Source: Micromonospora sp. WMMD812 (lineage in GTDB: Bacteria; Actinomycetota; Actinomycetes; Mycobacteriales; Micromonosporaceae). From it: 64,000 bases of DNA. Positions 9,649 to 18,911 of this stretch are shown here, piece by piece; the stretch's first letter is position 1, and the number at the start of each line of letters is the position of its first letter. Location of the stretch: positions 1,116,001 to 1,180,000 of the forward strand of contig NZ_CP114904.1 in NCBI RefSeq assembly GCF_027497215.1. Reading direction: 5' to 3'. The notes beneath the pieces were generated by a model. The model ran no database searches. It had not been told where the DNA came from and saw only the letters and a program-made list of their open reading frames with translations. Made by a program: the position numbers and the translations under genes.

Positions 9649-10356
9649 ATGACGACAACACTCATCACCGGAGCGAACAAGGGCCTCGGCTTCGAGACCG
9701 CCCGGCGGCTCGTCGCCGCCGGCCACACCGTCTACCTGGGCAGCCGGGACGCCGAGCGCGGGCGCCGGGCCGCCGAGCGACTGGGCGCGCGGCCGGTCCT
9801 CATCGACGTCACCGACGACGCGTCCGTCTCGGCGGCCGCGAAGGCCGTCGAAGCCGACGGCGGGCTGGACGTGCTGATCAACAACGCCGGGATCGAGGGA
9901 CGGACGCCGGACGGGGCCGTGGTCGGCGCCGCGGAGGTGACCGCCGAGACGATGCGGCCGCTGTTCGAGACGAACGTCCTCGGGGTGGTGCGGGTCACCC
10001 ACGCGTTCCTGCCCCTGCTGCAGCGGTCCGCCGCCCCGGTCGTGGTCAACGTGAGCAGCGGCCTGGCCTCGATGGCCCGGGTCGCCGCCGAGGGCACCCC
10101 GGCGTACGCCTACCCCGGGGTCGCGTACCCGGCGTCGAAGGCGGCGCTCAACATGATCACCATCCAGTACGCGAAGGCGTTCCCCGGCATCCGGATCAAC
10201 GCGGTCGAGCCCGGCTACACGGCCACGGACCTGAACATGAACACGGGCACCCAGACCGTCGAGCAGGGCGCGGAGATCATCGTCCGGATGGCCCAGATCG
10301 GCCCCGACGGACCGACGGGCGGCTTCGTCGACGTCAACGGCCACCTTCCCTGGTGA
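9649..10356 (+). CDS. Short-chain dehydrogenase/reductase
   Basis: A 235-residue classical SDR. It shows the cofactor motif TGANKGLG (about residues 7-14), NNAGIEG, the catalytic Ser in VVNVSSGLASM, and the catalytic Tyr-x3-Lys in YPASKAALN. The early SRDAERG segment suggests NADP(H) preference. The C-terminal segment after the Gly-Tyr-Thr-Ala-Thr-Asp loop is typical of stand-alone reductases of actinomycetes. The ATG at 9649 is inferred from the family start MTTTLITGANKG; the ribosome binding site is weak. It is divergent from an MmyB-type regulator that probably controls it. The substrate is unknown. Confidence 0.85.
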   Translation: MTTTLITGANKGLGFETARRLVAAGHTVYLGSRDAERGRRAAERLGARPVLIDVTDDASVSAAAKAVEADGGLDVLINNAGIEGRTPDGAVVGAAEVTAETMRPLFETNVLGVVRVTHAFLPLLQRSAAPVVVNVSSGLASMARVAAEGTPAYAYPGVAYPASKAALNMITIQYAKAFPGIRINAVEPGYTATDLNMNTGTQTVEQGAEIIVRMAQIGPDGPTGGFVDVNGHLPW

Positions 10357-10429
10357 GGTGCCGCCGGCCCGCCGCCAAGGAGGCCGGCACCGAGCGGACG
10401 CCCGCCCGACCCTGCCGCCACCGAGCGAA

Positions 10430-10474
10430 GGCCCGCCGGCCCCCGCGACCGGTGCGCGGCGGGGCCGGCGGGCC
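10430..10474. terminator. Bidirectional hairpin between the SDR and the ABC-F gene
   Basis: GGCCCGCCGGCCCC and its complement form perfect 14-base arms with a 17-base loop. It lies between the stops of two convergent genes. Confidence 0.7.
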
Positions 10475-10483
10475 CCGGTCCGG

Positions 10484-12118
<1,635 letters not shown>

Positions 12119-12241
12119 GCGACAGACCTCGGGAGAACGGTGGGCGTGCCAACGGGCCGCCCAGCGGGACGGACGGGACGACGAGGTGGCCCCGGCGGCT
12201 TGCGCTGACGCGCGCCGGCCGGCAGCCGAACATGTCCGGTA

Positions 12242-12271
12242 TCACCCGGAGATGTCGTCGTCACCCACCAT
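12242..12271 (-). CDS. Leader peptide ORF (9 codons) upstream of the ABC-F gene
   Basis: ATG to TGA encodes MVGDDDISG and is preceded by AGGGAG at a 7-base distance, a better ribosome binding site than that of the ABC-F gene itself. The 123 bases between this stop and the ABC-F start contain GC-rich self-complementary stretches (around CGGCCGGCGCGCG) that could form alternative hairpins. This is the layout of ribosome-mediated attenuation, in which an antibiotic-stalled ribosome on the leader opens the downstream gene. It is too short for database recognition, so the call rests on position and ribosome binding site. Confidence 0.5.
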   Translation of the reverse strand: MVGDDDISG

Positions 12272-12395
12272 GTCTGGTCTCCCTGGTCCCGATCTTTCGA
12301 CCGATCAACGATAACAGCCGGCCGCGCCGGATGCGCGACCCCGCGGCGAACCCCGGCTACTCCGCGATCAAGGAGTTGTCGTGCCGGTTTCGCGA

Positions 12396-12986
12396 TCATT
12401 CGCGCCGTTCGTCAGGCACCACAACTGCATGATCGACGCGGGCGGATCGTACGTGGCGGTGCCCGTCGCGCGGGAACGGCGGCCGGGCGGGCAGCACCTC
12501 CTGGAACCGGAAGCCGGTCTTCTCGGCGACCCGGCAGGAGGCGGGATTGTCCACCTGGTGCAGCAGTTCCAGCCGGGTCAGGCCGGTGTCGGCGAAACGG
12601 CGGAAGGCCCAGCGGCTCACCGCGTCCAGCGCCCGGCCGGCGACGCCCCGTCCGCGCGCCGGCGCGGCCGTCCAGTAGCCGACCTCGGCGTCCGGCCGTC
12701 CCGGCGTGACCTCCTTGAGCACGACGTTCGCCACCAGGCGGTCGCCGACCTCCGCGTCCGGTTCGAGCACCGCGAAGCTGAACCGGGTGTCGTCCGCCCA
12801 GCCCTGCCGGACCCGGGCCAGCCACCGGCCGGCCTCGGCCACGGTGGTCACCGGCGACCGGCTCCACCGCCGCAGCACCGGGTCCCGGTACGCCGCCAGC
12901 AGCACGTCCCGGTCGTCGTCGCGCCACGGCCGCAGGATCAGCTCCGGTGCGGCCGCGGTCGCCGGTGCGCGCAGGATGATCGACAT
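12396..12986 (-). CDS. GNAT-family N-acetyltransferase (RimJ/RimL type)
   Basis: A 196-residue acetyltransferase of the ribosomal-protein/RimJ-like branch. The N-terminal LILRPWRDDDRDVLLAAYRD is the usual family opening. The acetyl-CoA pyrophosphate loop is GYWTAAPARGRGVAGRAL (Arg-Gly-Arg-Gly-Val-Ala), followed by RLELLHQVDNPASCRVAEKTGF with the conserved Asn and the beta-bulge Gly-Phe. The C-terminal Arg-rich tail is weakly conserved. The ATG at 12986 fits the domain boundary, and CAGACT lies 7 bases upstream, a variant of the leaderless pattern. It is upstream of the ABC-F gene on the same strand but about 120 bases from its leader. The substrate is unknown. Confidence 0.8.
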   Translation of the reverse strand: MSIILRAPATAAAPELILRPWRDDDRDVLLAAYRDPVLRRWSRSPVTTVAEAGRWLARVRQGWADDTRFSFAVLEPDAEVGDRLVANVVLKEVTPGRPDAEVGYWTAAPARGRGVAGRALDAVSRWAFRRFADTGLTRLELLHQVDNPASCRVAEKTGFRFQEVLPARPPFPRDGHRHVRSARVDHAVVVPDERRE

Positions 12987-13100
12987 GCGCCCCAGTCTGC
13001 CGGGCGGCGCGCCGACCCGGTGCCCCGCGTCGGGCTCTCCCATCCGGCTGGACGGTCGGGCGACGTCTGGATCAGCCGCCGCGACCCCGGCCGGAGCCGG

Positions 13101-13577
13101 TCAGGCCGCCGGGCGGCGGCGCCACGGCCAGGAGCGCCGGGGCGTACGGCTCGGCTCGGCGGAGCGCGCCGGCGTGCTCGGGGCGGCGGACGCGCGCCGC
13201 TCCTCCCGCCAGCGGCGGACCACCTCGTCGACGTCGACCGGCCGCACGACCACGCGAGGGCCGGTCGGCGTGCGCAGCCACGCCATGATCTCCGCGTTCA
13301 GGGTGCCGCAGAAGTCGCGTACGGCCTGTTCGGTACGCAGGTCACGCACCTCGGCCGGTAGCTGTTCGATCCGGCGGCGCAGCTGCAGCGGCGTGGGGAG
13401 CAGCAGATGGCTCGGGAGCTTCTCGCGCTCCATGAAGCTCTTGAGCCACCACGCCTCGTCGTAGGGCGCGTTCCGGCCCGGGATCGGCTTGCCCGCACCC
13501 GGCAGGTTGTCGAACTCGCCACGTTCCTGGGCCGAGCGGATCTGCGCCTCCACGCTCGCTTCCCACATGCTGTTCAC
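13101..13577 (-). CDS. DUF1992 (DnaJ-homologue subfamily C member 28-like) protein
   Basis: A 158-residue protein. About residues 4-70 match the DUF1992 domain (ASVEAQIRSAQERGEFDNLP, GAGKPIPG, then DEAWWLKSFMEREKLP). The rest is helical and ends in a basic, Arg/Pro-rich tail. The domain is shared with eukaryotic DNAJC28 but there is no J domain here, and its bacterial role is not known. The GTG at 13577 is selected because GGAGGT lies 5-6 bases upstream; an ATG three codons later would be too far from it. The gene is alone, divergent from the LysE-type exporter. Confidence 0.75.
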   Translation of the reverse strand: MNSMWEASVEAQIRSAQERGEFDNLPGAGKPIPGRNAPYDEAWWLKSFMEREKLPSHLLLPTPLQLRRRIEQLPAEVRDLRTEQAVRDFCGTLNAEIMAWLRTPTGPRVVVRPVDVDEVVRRWREERRASAAPSTPARSAEPSRTPRRSWPWRRRPAA

Positions 13578-13854
13578 TCGACACCTCCCCTGGTCACGGT
13601 ACCGAGTCCGCCGCCGGCACCTCGGCCGGTACGCACAGCGCCCGAACGCCCGTGCGGCATTCCCCCGACCGGACGGGCTGCGGGCCACGGGCGCGGAAAC
13701 CGCGCCGCAAGGTGACCGCCGCCACACCCCACCTCGGGAGGTGTCGACGGGGAGGGCGGCTCCCCGGGGCAGGCCACGGATCACGCGGTGGCCCTCGGCC
13801 GGCGGTCCCCCGGCGCGTAGCGTCACGATCGGTGATCAACATGGGGGTGCGGTG

Positions 13855-14505
13855 ATGGTGGGAACGGGTGCGCTGGTGGGCATCGTGCTGGTGGCGCTGG
13901 GGCTGGTGCTCACGCCCGGCCCGAACATGGTCTACCTGGTGTCGCGGTCGGTGACGCAGGGCCGGCGGGCCGGGCTGATCTCGCTGCTCGGGGTGGCCGC
14001 CGGTTTCGGCGTCTACCTCGCGGCCGCGGTGGCCGGGCTGGCCACCGTGTTCGTCCTGGTGCCGGCGCTGTACGCGGTGGTGAAGCTCGCCGGCGCGGCG
14101 TACCTGCTGTGGCTGGCCTGGCGGGCGCTGCGCCCGGGCGGGCAGTCGCCGTTCACGCCCACGCCGCTGCCGCCCGACCCGCCGCGGCGGCTGTTCACGA
14201 TGGGGCTGGTCACCAACCTGCTCAACCCGAAGATCGCGATCCTCTACGTGTCGCTGCTGCCGCAGTTCGTCGACCCGCAGCGCGGCCACGTCGCCACGCA
14301 GAGCCTGCTGCTCGGCCTGACGCAGATCGCCGTGGCGCTGACGGTCAACGGCCTGATCGTGCTCAGCGCCGGCACCCTCGCCGGCTTCTTCGCCCGCCGG
14401 CCGCTCTGGCTGCGGGTACAGCGCTGGGTGATGGGTACCGTGCTGGGCGCGCTGGCGGTGCGCATCGCCGCCGACCGCTCCCGCGCCGCCGTCGCCACGC
14501 CCTGA
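13855..14505 (+). CDS. LysE/RhtB-family amino acid exporter
   Basis: A 216-residue inner-membrane protein with about six hydrophobic helices. It has the family signatures LTPGPNMVYLVSRS after the first helix, then AGLISLLGVAAGFGVYL, and GLVTNLLNPKIAILYVSLLPQFV in the fourth segment. These proteins export amino acids or derivatives by proton exchange. The ATG at 13855 follows GGGGGTGCGGTG. Length is typical. No regulator or metabolic partner is adjacent, so the cargo (Lys, Thr, homoserine or other) cannot be assigned. The C-terminal segment (Arg-Ile-Ala-Ala-Asp-Arg-Ser-Arg) is cytoplasmic and basic. Confidence 0.85.
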   Translation: MVGTGALVGIVLVALGLVLTPGPNMVYLVSRSVTQGRRAGLISLLGVAAGFGVYLAAAVAGLATVFVLVPALYAVVKLAGAAYLLWLAWRALRPGGQSPFTPTPLPPDPPRRLFTMGLVTNLLNPKIAILYVSLLPQFVDPQRGHVATQSLLLGLTQIAVALTVNGLIVLSAGTLAGFFARRPLWLRVQRWVMGTVLGALAVRIAADRSRAAVATP

Positions 14506-14617
14506 GCGGCCTGGGGCCGACCATCGCCTGACGCCGGCACCACGGCGCGGCCGCCGTGCACGCGGGGAACGAGAGACGCGTGCCGGCCCGCGTGATCGAC
14601 GGGCTGCCGCGCCGCGG

Positions 14618-15442
14618 TCAGCGCGCGGTGTCGTGGTGGCGGCGGATCATCCCGGCGGCCAGGGGCGCGGCGTCCAGGTCGCCGGCCGCGATGCGCGCGG
14701 CCACGGTCCGGCGTACCAGCCGGTCGGCCAGCCCGGGGGCGTGCCGGGCGAGCGCCAGCTCCAGTCGTCCCCGGGCGGTGGTGGGCACGTCCCGGGGCGC
14801 CCGGCGGGCGGTGGCCGCGCGTTGGATGGCCCGCACCACCCCCTGCACCGGCTCCGGCCGGGACACCCCCTCCAGCGACAGGCCGGCCGCGATGGTGCTG
14901 TCGTGGATCGGTGACGACACCATGCTCGGGTAGACCACGCTTACCCCGACGTGCGTGTCGACCTCGTGGCGTAGCGCGTCGGCGTAGGCGACCAGGGCGC
15001 GCTTGCTGACCCCGTACGCGGCGGCGAGCGGCAGCGGCAGCACCGCCATCCGGCTGGCCACGAAGATCACCCGGCCGCGCGCGGCGATCAGGTCGGGCAG
15101 CGCCGCGGCGGTGGTCCGCCAGGCCGCGAGCAGGTTCACCTCGAGCTGCCGGCGCACCACCTCGTCGGGCGGCAGCTCGGCCGGGGCCGGCCCGCCGACG
15201 CCGGCGTTGTTGACCAGCAGGTCCAGCCCGCCGAGCCGGTCGACGGCGTCCCGGACCACCGGTGGCACGGCCCCCGGGTCGGTCAGGTCGCAGCGGAGCA
15301 CCGGAACGTCACCGTCCGGCGCGGAGTGCAGGTCGAGCCCGACGACCCGGGCTCCCGCGGCGGTCAGCGCGGCGCCCAGGTGCCGACCGAAGGTCCCGCC
15401 CGCACCGGTGACCAGGACCCGCCGGCCGGCGAGCCCGGTCAC
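14618..15442 (-). CDS. Short-chain dehydrogenase coupled to the flavin monooxygenase
   Basis: A 274-residue SDR with the NAD(P) motif VLVTGAGGTFGRHL (slightly altered Gly spacing), the DLTD cofactor-edge residues, NNAGVG, and the catalytic Tyr-x3-Lys in AAAYGVSKRAL. The C-terminal extension past residue 190 (VVYPSMVSSPIHDS, then a helical basic region) is typical of SDRs acting on lipophilic alcohols or ketones. Its GTG start overlaps the stop of the monooxygenase gene by four bases, so the two are translationally coupled and probably catalyse successive oxidations. The operator found upstream of the monooxygenase gene would control both. The substrate is unknown; terpenoids, steroids or ketones are the usual types. 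Confidence 0.85.
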   Translation of the reverse strand: MTGLAGRRVLVTGAGGTFGRHLGAALTAAGARVVGLDLHSAPDGDVPVLRCDLTDPGAVPPVVRDAVDRLGGLDLLVNNAGVGGPAPAELPPDEVVRRQLEVNLLAAWRTTAAALPDLIAARGRVIFVASRMAVLPLPLAAAYGVSKRALVAYADALRHEVDTHVGVSVVYPSMVSSPIHDSTIAAGLSLEGVSRPEPVQGVVRAIQRAATARRAPRDVPTTARGRLELALARHAPGLADRLVRRTVAARIAAGDLDAAPLAAGMIRRHHDTAR

Positions 15443-16761
15443 GACCGGGCCCCGGCGCGGGCTCGGCGGGCGCCGGCGGTCAACTCCCGGCCCAGCTGCG
15501 CGAGGTACGCGTCGAAGTCGACCCGCATCGCCGGCCGGCGCTGCCCCCAGCGGGTGGTCGCGGCCCGCAACTCGGCCCGGCAGGCAGCCCGCTGGGCGGC
15601 CGGGTCGGGCAGGGCGTACCGGCCGGCGAGGTGCGCGGCGACGAGCCGGGCCTGCGCCTCGACCAGGGGGAACGCCGCGCCGGTGGACTGCATCAGGCCG
15701 ACGAACATCAGGCCCGGGGCGTCGGTGTGGAACACGTGCCGGTACAGCGGCAGGGCCTCCGCGCCGTCGCCGAGCAGCTCCGGGTCGAGGAACGGGATCT
15801 CCACCCGGTAGCCGGTGCACCAGACGACCAGGTCGACCTCGTCGCGGCGACCGTCGGTGAACTCCACCCACCGGCCGTCGAAGCCGGCGATGCCGGGGCG
15901 GGCCTCGATGTCGCCGTGGGTCAGCCGGGACAGCAGGCCGTCGGAGAGCGTCGGATGGTCCTGGAGGAACCCGTGGGCCGGCGCGGGCAGGCCGTACCGG
16001 GTGGGGGCGCCGAGGGTGGTGGCGAGCATCGCCTCGCTGATGCGTTGCCGCAGCCGCCACGGCAGCCGCCGGGCCAGCGCCCCGTTGAGGGTGTCCGACG
16101 GGCGGCCGAGCAGGTACTTCGGCACGACCCAGACGCCCCGGCGCAGCGAGAGCAGGGTCCGGTCGGCGGCGTACGAGGCGTCGACGGCGATGTCCATCGC
16201 CGAGTTCCCGCCGCCGACGACGAGGACCCGCCGGCCGGCGAGCTGCTCCGGGCGCCGGTAGTCGTGGCTGTGCAGCTGGTCGGCGGTGCAGGTGCCGGGG
16301 TAGGCGGGGCTCGGCGGCTTCGGCACGCGGTTGTGACCGTTGGCGACCACCACCGCGTCGACGGTGACACCGACCGTCCCGTCCGGACCGCTGGCCTGCA
16401 CCGTCCAGGTGCCGTCGGCCCGGCGCGTGACCCGCTCGACGGTGTGCCGCAGCCGGACGGCGCCGCGCAGCCCGAACCGGTCCGCGTACGCCGAGAGGTA
16501 ACCGGCGATCCGGGTGTGGTCGGGGTAGTCCGGCCAGTCGTCGGGCATCGGGTGGTCGGCGAACTGGGTACGCCCCCGGCTGGTGTTCAGGTGCAGGGTC
16601 CGGTACGCGGGCGAGCCGGGCGAGCCGTACACCCAGAGGCCGCCGATCTGGTCGGTGGCCTCGAAGCAGATCGCGGGCACGCCGGCGTCGGCGAGCGCCT
16701 TGAGGGTGGCCAGTCCGGCCGCTCCGGCGCCGACCACCGCCACCGTCGGCTGCGTCCCCAT
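15439..16761 (-). CDS. Flavin-containing monooxygenase (FMO / Baeyer-Villiger type)
   Basis: A 440-residue class B flavoprotein monooxygenase. It has the FAD Rossmann motif VVGAGAAGLATLKAL at the N-terminus, the FMO fingerprint around CTADQLHSHDYRRPEQLAG, the NADPH Rossmann motif VLVVGGGNSAMDIA, and the C-terminal DLVVWCTGYRVEIPF typical of FMOs. It inserts one oxygen atom into a nucleophilic or ketone substrate using NADPH and O2. The ATG at 16761 is fixed by GGGAGG a few bases upstream. It is the first gene of a two-gene unit with an SDR. The operator ATCCA-N8-TGGAT lies 16-33 bases upstream of the ATG and matches a site beside the neighbouring TetR gene. Confidence 0.85.
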   Translation of the reverse strand: MGTQPTVAVVGAGAAGLATLKALADAGVPAICFEATDQIGGLWVYGSPGSPAYRTLHLNTSRGRTQFADHPMPDDWPDYPDHTRIAGYLSAYADRFGLRGAVRLRHTVERVTRRADGTWTVQASGPDGTVGVTVDAVVVANGHNRVPKPPSPAYPGTCTADQLHSHDYRRPEQLAGRRVLVVGGGNSAMDIAVDASYAADRTLLSLRRGVWVVPKYLLGRPSDTLNGALARRLPWRLRQRISEAMLATTLGAPTRYGLPAPAHGFLQDHPTLSDGLLSRLTHGDIEARPGIAGFDGRWVEFTDGRRDEVDLVVWCTGYRVEIPFLDPELLGDGAEALPLYRHVFHTDAPGLMFVGLMQSTGAAFPLVEAQARLVAAHLAGRYALPDPAAQRAACRAELRAATTRWGQRRPAMRVDFDAYLAQLGRELTAGARRARAGARS

Positions 16762-16776
16762 CCGCCCTCCCACGTA

Positions 16777-16794
16777 ATCCAACGACTGATGGAT
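16777..16794. promoter_or_regulatory. TetR operator copy 1 (upstream of the FMO/SDR unit)
   Basis: ATCCA-N8-TGGAT, extended by A/T on both flanks. The arms and spacing are identical to those of the site at 17491-17508. It overlaps the expected promoter of the monooxygenase gene. Confidence 0.65.
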
Positions 16795-16818
16795 AATCGC
16801 CGGGACGGGTGGCCCCCG

Positions 16819-17478
16819 TCAAGGGCCGGCGGGTCCGTACATCCGGTCCAGGAAGTGGTGGACGAAGCTGCGGAACTCCCGCTGTTCCCGCGCCGCCGCC
16901 GCGCCCGCCGCCTGGCTGGCCACCACGTGCCCGTGTACCGCCCAGACCAGACTGCGGGCGGTGATGTGCGGGGTCGGCTCGACCAGCGCGCCCGCCGACG
17001 CGGCGGCGGTGAGCAGTTCCGCCACCAGGTGGTACAGCGGCGTCGCGTACCGCTCGTCGAGGTCGGCGTGCCGGTGCGGCTCCAACCAGCGGCGCAGCCA
17101 CAGCGCCGTGGTCTCCGGGCGGTCCTCCAGGAAGTCGACGAAGACGTCGACCAGGTCGTGCAGTGCGCGCCGCGCCGCCTCCGGCCCGCCGGCGAGGGCG
17201 GACCGGGCCCGCCCGGCCGCGGCTTCGAGCACCTCCCGCTCGGCGGCGAAGACCCAGGCGAAGCAGGCGTCGTAGAGCTGCGCCTTCGTACCCATGTGGT
17301 GCGAGACCGTGGCCACGTCGACGCCGGCGGCCGCGGCGACGTCCCGCAGCCCGACGGCGTCGAAGCCCCGCTGGGCGAAGAGCGCCGTGGCCACCGTGAG
17401 CACCACCTCGCGGGTCGGCCGCTTCTCGTCGCGCCGGGGTCGGCCGGGCCGACGTCGGGGGATGGTCATGGCCGCCAT
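16819..17478 (-). CDS. TetR-family transcriptional repressor
   Basis: A 219-residue regulator. The N-terminal basic arm (RRRPGRPRRDEKRPTRE) is followed by the TetR helix-turn-helix (TALFAQRGFDAVGLRDVAAA, then AGVDVATVSHHMGTKAQLYD), and the C-terminal two-thirds form the helical ligand-binding and dimerisation domain. The ATG at 17478 is preferred because AGGAG lies 4-5 bases upstream; an ATG three codons later is also possible. Identical palindromes ATCCA-N8-TGGAT lie in its divergent promoter region and upstream of the FMO gene downstream of it. This suggests autoregulation and control of the FMO, SDR and MFS genes. The inducer is likely the substrate of those enzymes. Confidence 0.9.
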   Translation of the reverse strand: MAAMTIPRRRPGRPRRDEKRPTREVVLTVATALFAQRGFDAVGLRDVAAAAGVDVATVSHHMGTKAQLYDACFAWVFAAEREVLEAAAGRARSALAGGPEAARRALHDLVDVFVDFLEDRPETTALWLRRWLEPHRHADLDERYATPLYHLVAELLTAAASAGALVEPTPHITARSLVWAVHGHVVASQAAGAAAAREQREFRSFVHHFLDRMYGPAGP

Positions 17479-17490
17479 TCTGCTCCTAGA

Positions 17491-17508
17491 ATCCAGCAAC
17501 CGTTGGAT
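17491..17508. promoter_or_regulatory. TetR operator copy 2 (between the tetR-type and MFS genes)
   Basis: ATCCA-N8-TGGAT in the 62-base divergent intergenic region, 12 bases upstream of the TetR start and 32 bases upstream of the MFS start. The arms and spacing are the same as at 16777-16794. Confidence 0.65.
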
Positions 17509-17540
17509 TGGTGGGCGGCGCGCCCGGACAGGAGACGGCG

Positions 17541-18890
17541 ATGACCGGGCTCGACCACCAGCCGACCACGATGGACGCGACCACGCTGCCCCGCCGACCC
17601 CTGGTCGGTTTCGCCGCCGGCTCGCTCGGCATGGGCGTCTGGGTGACCGTGCCCGGCCTGCTGCTGCTCTACTTCCTCACCGACATGCTGGCCGTGGCGC
17701 CGTGGCTGGCCGGTCTGGCCCTGCTGGCGCCGAAGATCGCCGACGTGCTGCTGCACCCCTGGATCGGGCACCGCTGCGACGTCGAGCAGGCCCGCCGCGG
17801 CAACCGGCAACGGTTGCTGCTGCTCGGCTGCGCCCTGCCGATCGCCTTCGCCACGCTCTTCGCGGTGCCCGGCGGGCTGACCGGCGCGCCCGCCGCCGCC
17901 TGGGTGGCGGTCGTCTTCGTCGCCGGCAACCTGCTGTTCGCCGCCTACCAGGTCCCCTACCTGGCCACCCCCGCCGACCTGCGGATCGGCTATCACGAAC
18001 GCACCCGGCTGATGGCGTTCCGGATGGTCGTGCTCACCCTGGGCATCCTCCTGTCCGGGCTGCTCGCGCCCCTGATCGCCGGCGGGGACGCGGCGACCCG
18101 CGGCGGCTACCAGCGGATGGGTCTCCTGCTCGCGGCCGGGATGCTGGTCGCCATGCTGGTCGGCGTCGTCGGGATCGCCCGGCTGCGCCGGGTCGCCGCC
18201 GCGCCGGCGCCGACGCACGGCGCCGGCTGGCGGGCGCTCGGCGCGGCGCTGCGCGACCGGCAGTTCCGCTGGCTGGTCGCCGCGTACCTGGCCATGTCGA
18301 CCACCACCCACCTGGTCCTCGCCGCGGTGCCCTACTACGCCGAGTACGAGCTGGGCCGCGCCGGGCTGACCACGGTGCTGGTCGGCGCGTTCGTCGCACC
18401 GGCGCTGCTGGTCACCCCGGGATGGCTGGTGGTGGCCGGGCGGATCGGCAAGCAGCGGGCGCTGCTGATCGCCCAGGGCGCGTTCGCGCTCGGCTCGCTC
18501 GTGCTCGCGCTGGGCCGACCGGCCGGTCTGCCGCTGCTGGTCGCCGCGGTGGCGGTGCTCGGCGTCGCGTTCGCCGGCATGCAGCTGCTGCCCTTCTCGA
18601 TGGTGCCGGACGTGATCCGCGCCGCCGGCGCCGTCGGCGCGGGCACCTACACCGGCGTCTGGACGGCGACCGAGGCGACCGGCGCGGCGCTCGGCCCCTA
18701 CCTGTACGCGGTGTGCCTGGCCGGCGGCGGGTTCGTCGCCTCGGCGGCCGGTGAGACGGTCGTCCAGCCGGACTCGGCGCTGGCCGCCGTCCGCTACGGC
18801 TTCGGCCTGCTGCCGGCCGTGCTGATGCTCGCCGCGCTGCTGCTGCAACGCCGCTACACGCTGGACCGGGCGGCCCGGGCCGGGACCTGA
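17541..18890 (+). CDS. MFS transporter of the glycoside-pentoside-hexuronide (GPH) cation symporter type
   Basis: A 449-residue membrane protein with about 12 hydrophobic helices. The opening (LVGFAAGSLGMGVWVTVPGL), the KIADVLLHPWIGHRCDVEQ loop after helix 2 and the WTATEATGAALGPYLYA segment near helix 11 resemble GPH-type sodium/proton symporters of sugars and related compounds. The ATG at 17541 follows GGAGACGGCG. It is divergent from a TetR repressor and shares its operator, so it probably imports or exports the compound handled by the FMO/SDR pair. The operator sits between the two start codons. Uptake versus export cannot be decided. Confidence 0.8.
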   Translation: MTGLDHQPTTMDATTLPRRPLVGFAAGSLGMGVWVTVPGLLLLYFLTDMLAVAPWLAGLALLAPKIADVLLHPWIGHRCDVEQARRGNRQRLLLLGCALPIAFATLFAVPGGLTGAPAAAWVAVVFVAGNLLFAAYQVPYLATPADLRIGYHERTRLMAFRMVVLTLGILLSGLLAPLIAGGDAATRGGYQRMGLLLAAGMLVAMLVGVVGIARLRRVAAAPAPTHGAGWRALGAALRDRQFRWLVAAYLAMSTTTHLVLAAVPYYAEYELGRAGLTTVLVGAFVAPALLVTPGWLVVAGRIGKQRALLIAQGAFALGSLVLALGRPAGLPLLVAAVAVLGVAFAGMQLLPFSMVPDVIRAAGAVGAGTYTGVWTATEATGAALGPYLYAVCLAGGGFVASAAGETVVQPDSALAAVRYGFGLLPAVLMLAALLLQRRYTLDRAARAGT

Positions 18891-18896
18891 CGTCAC

Positions 18897-18902
18897 TAGA
18901 CT
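18897..18902 (+). promoter_or_regulatory. Leaderless-type -10 hexamer of the coiled-coil gene
   Basis: TAGACT lies 9 bases before the ATG at 18912, immediately after the MFS stop codon. This gives the gene its own promoter despite the 21-base gap. Confidence 0.45.
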
Positions 18903-18911
18903 TCGGCCTCG

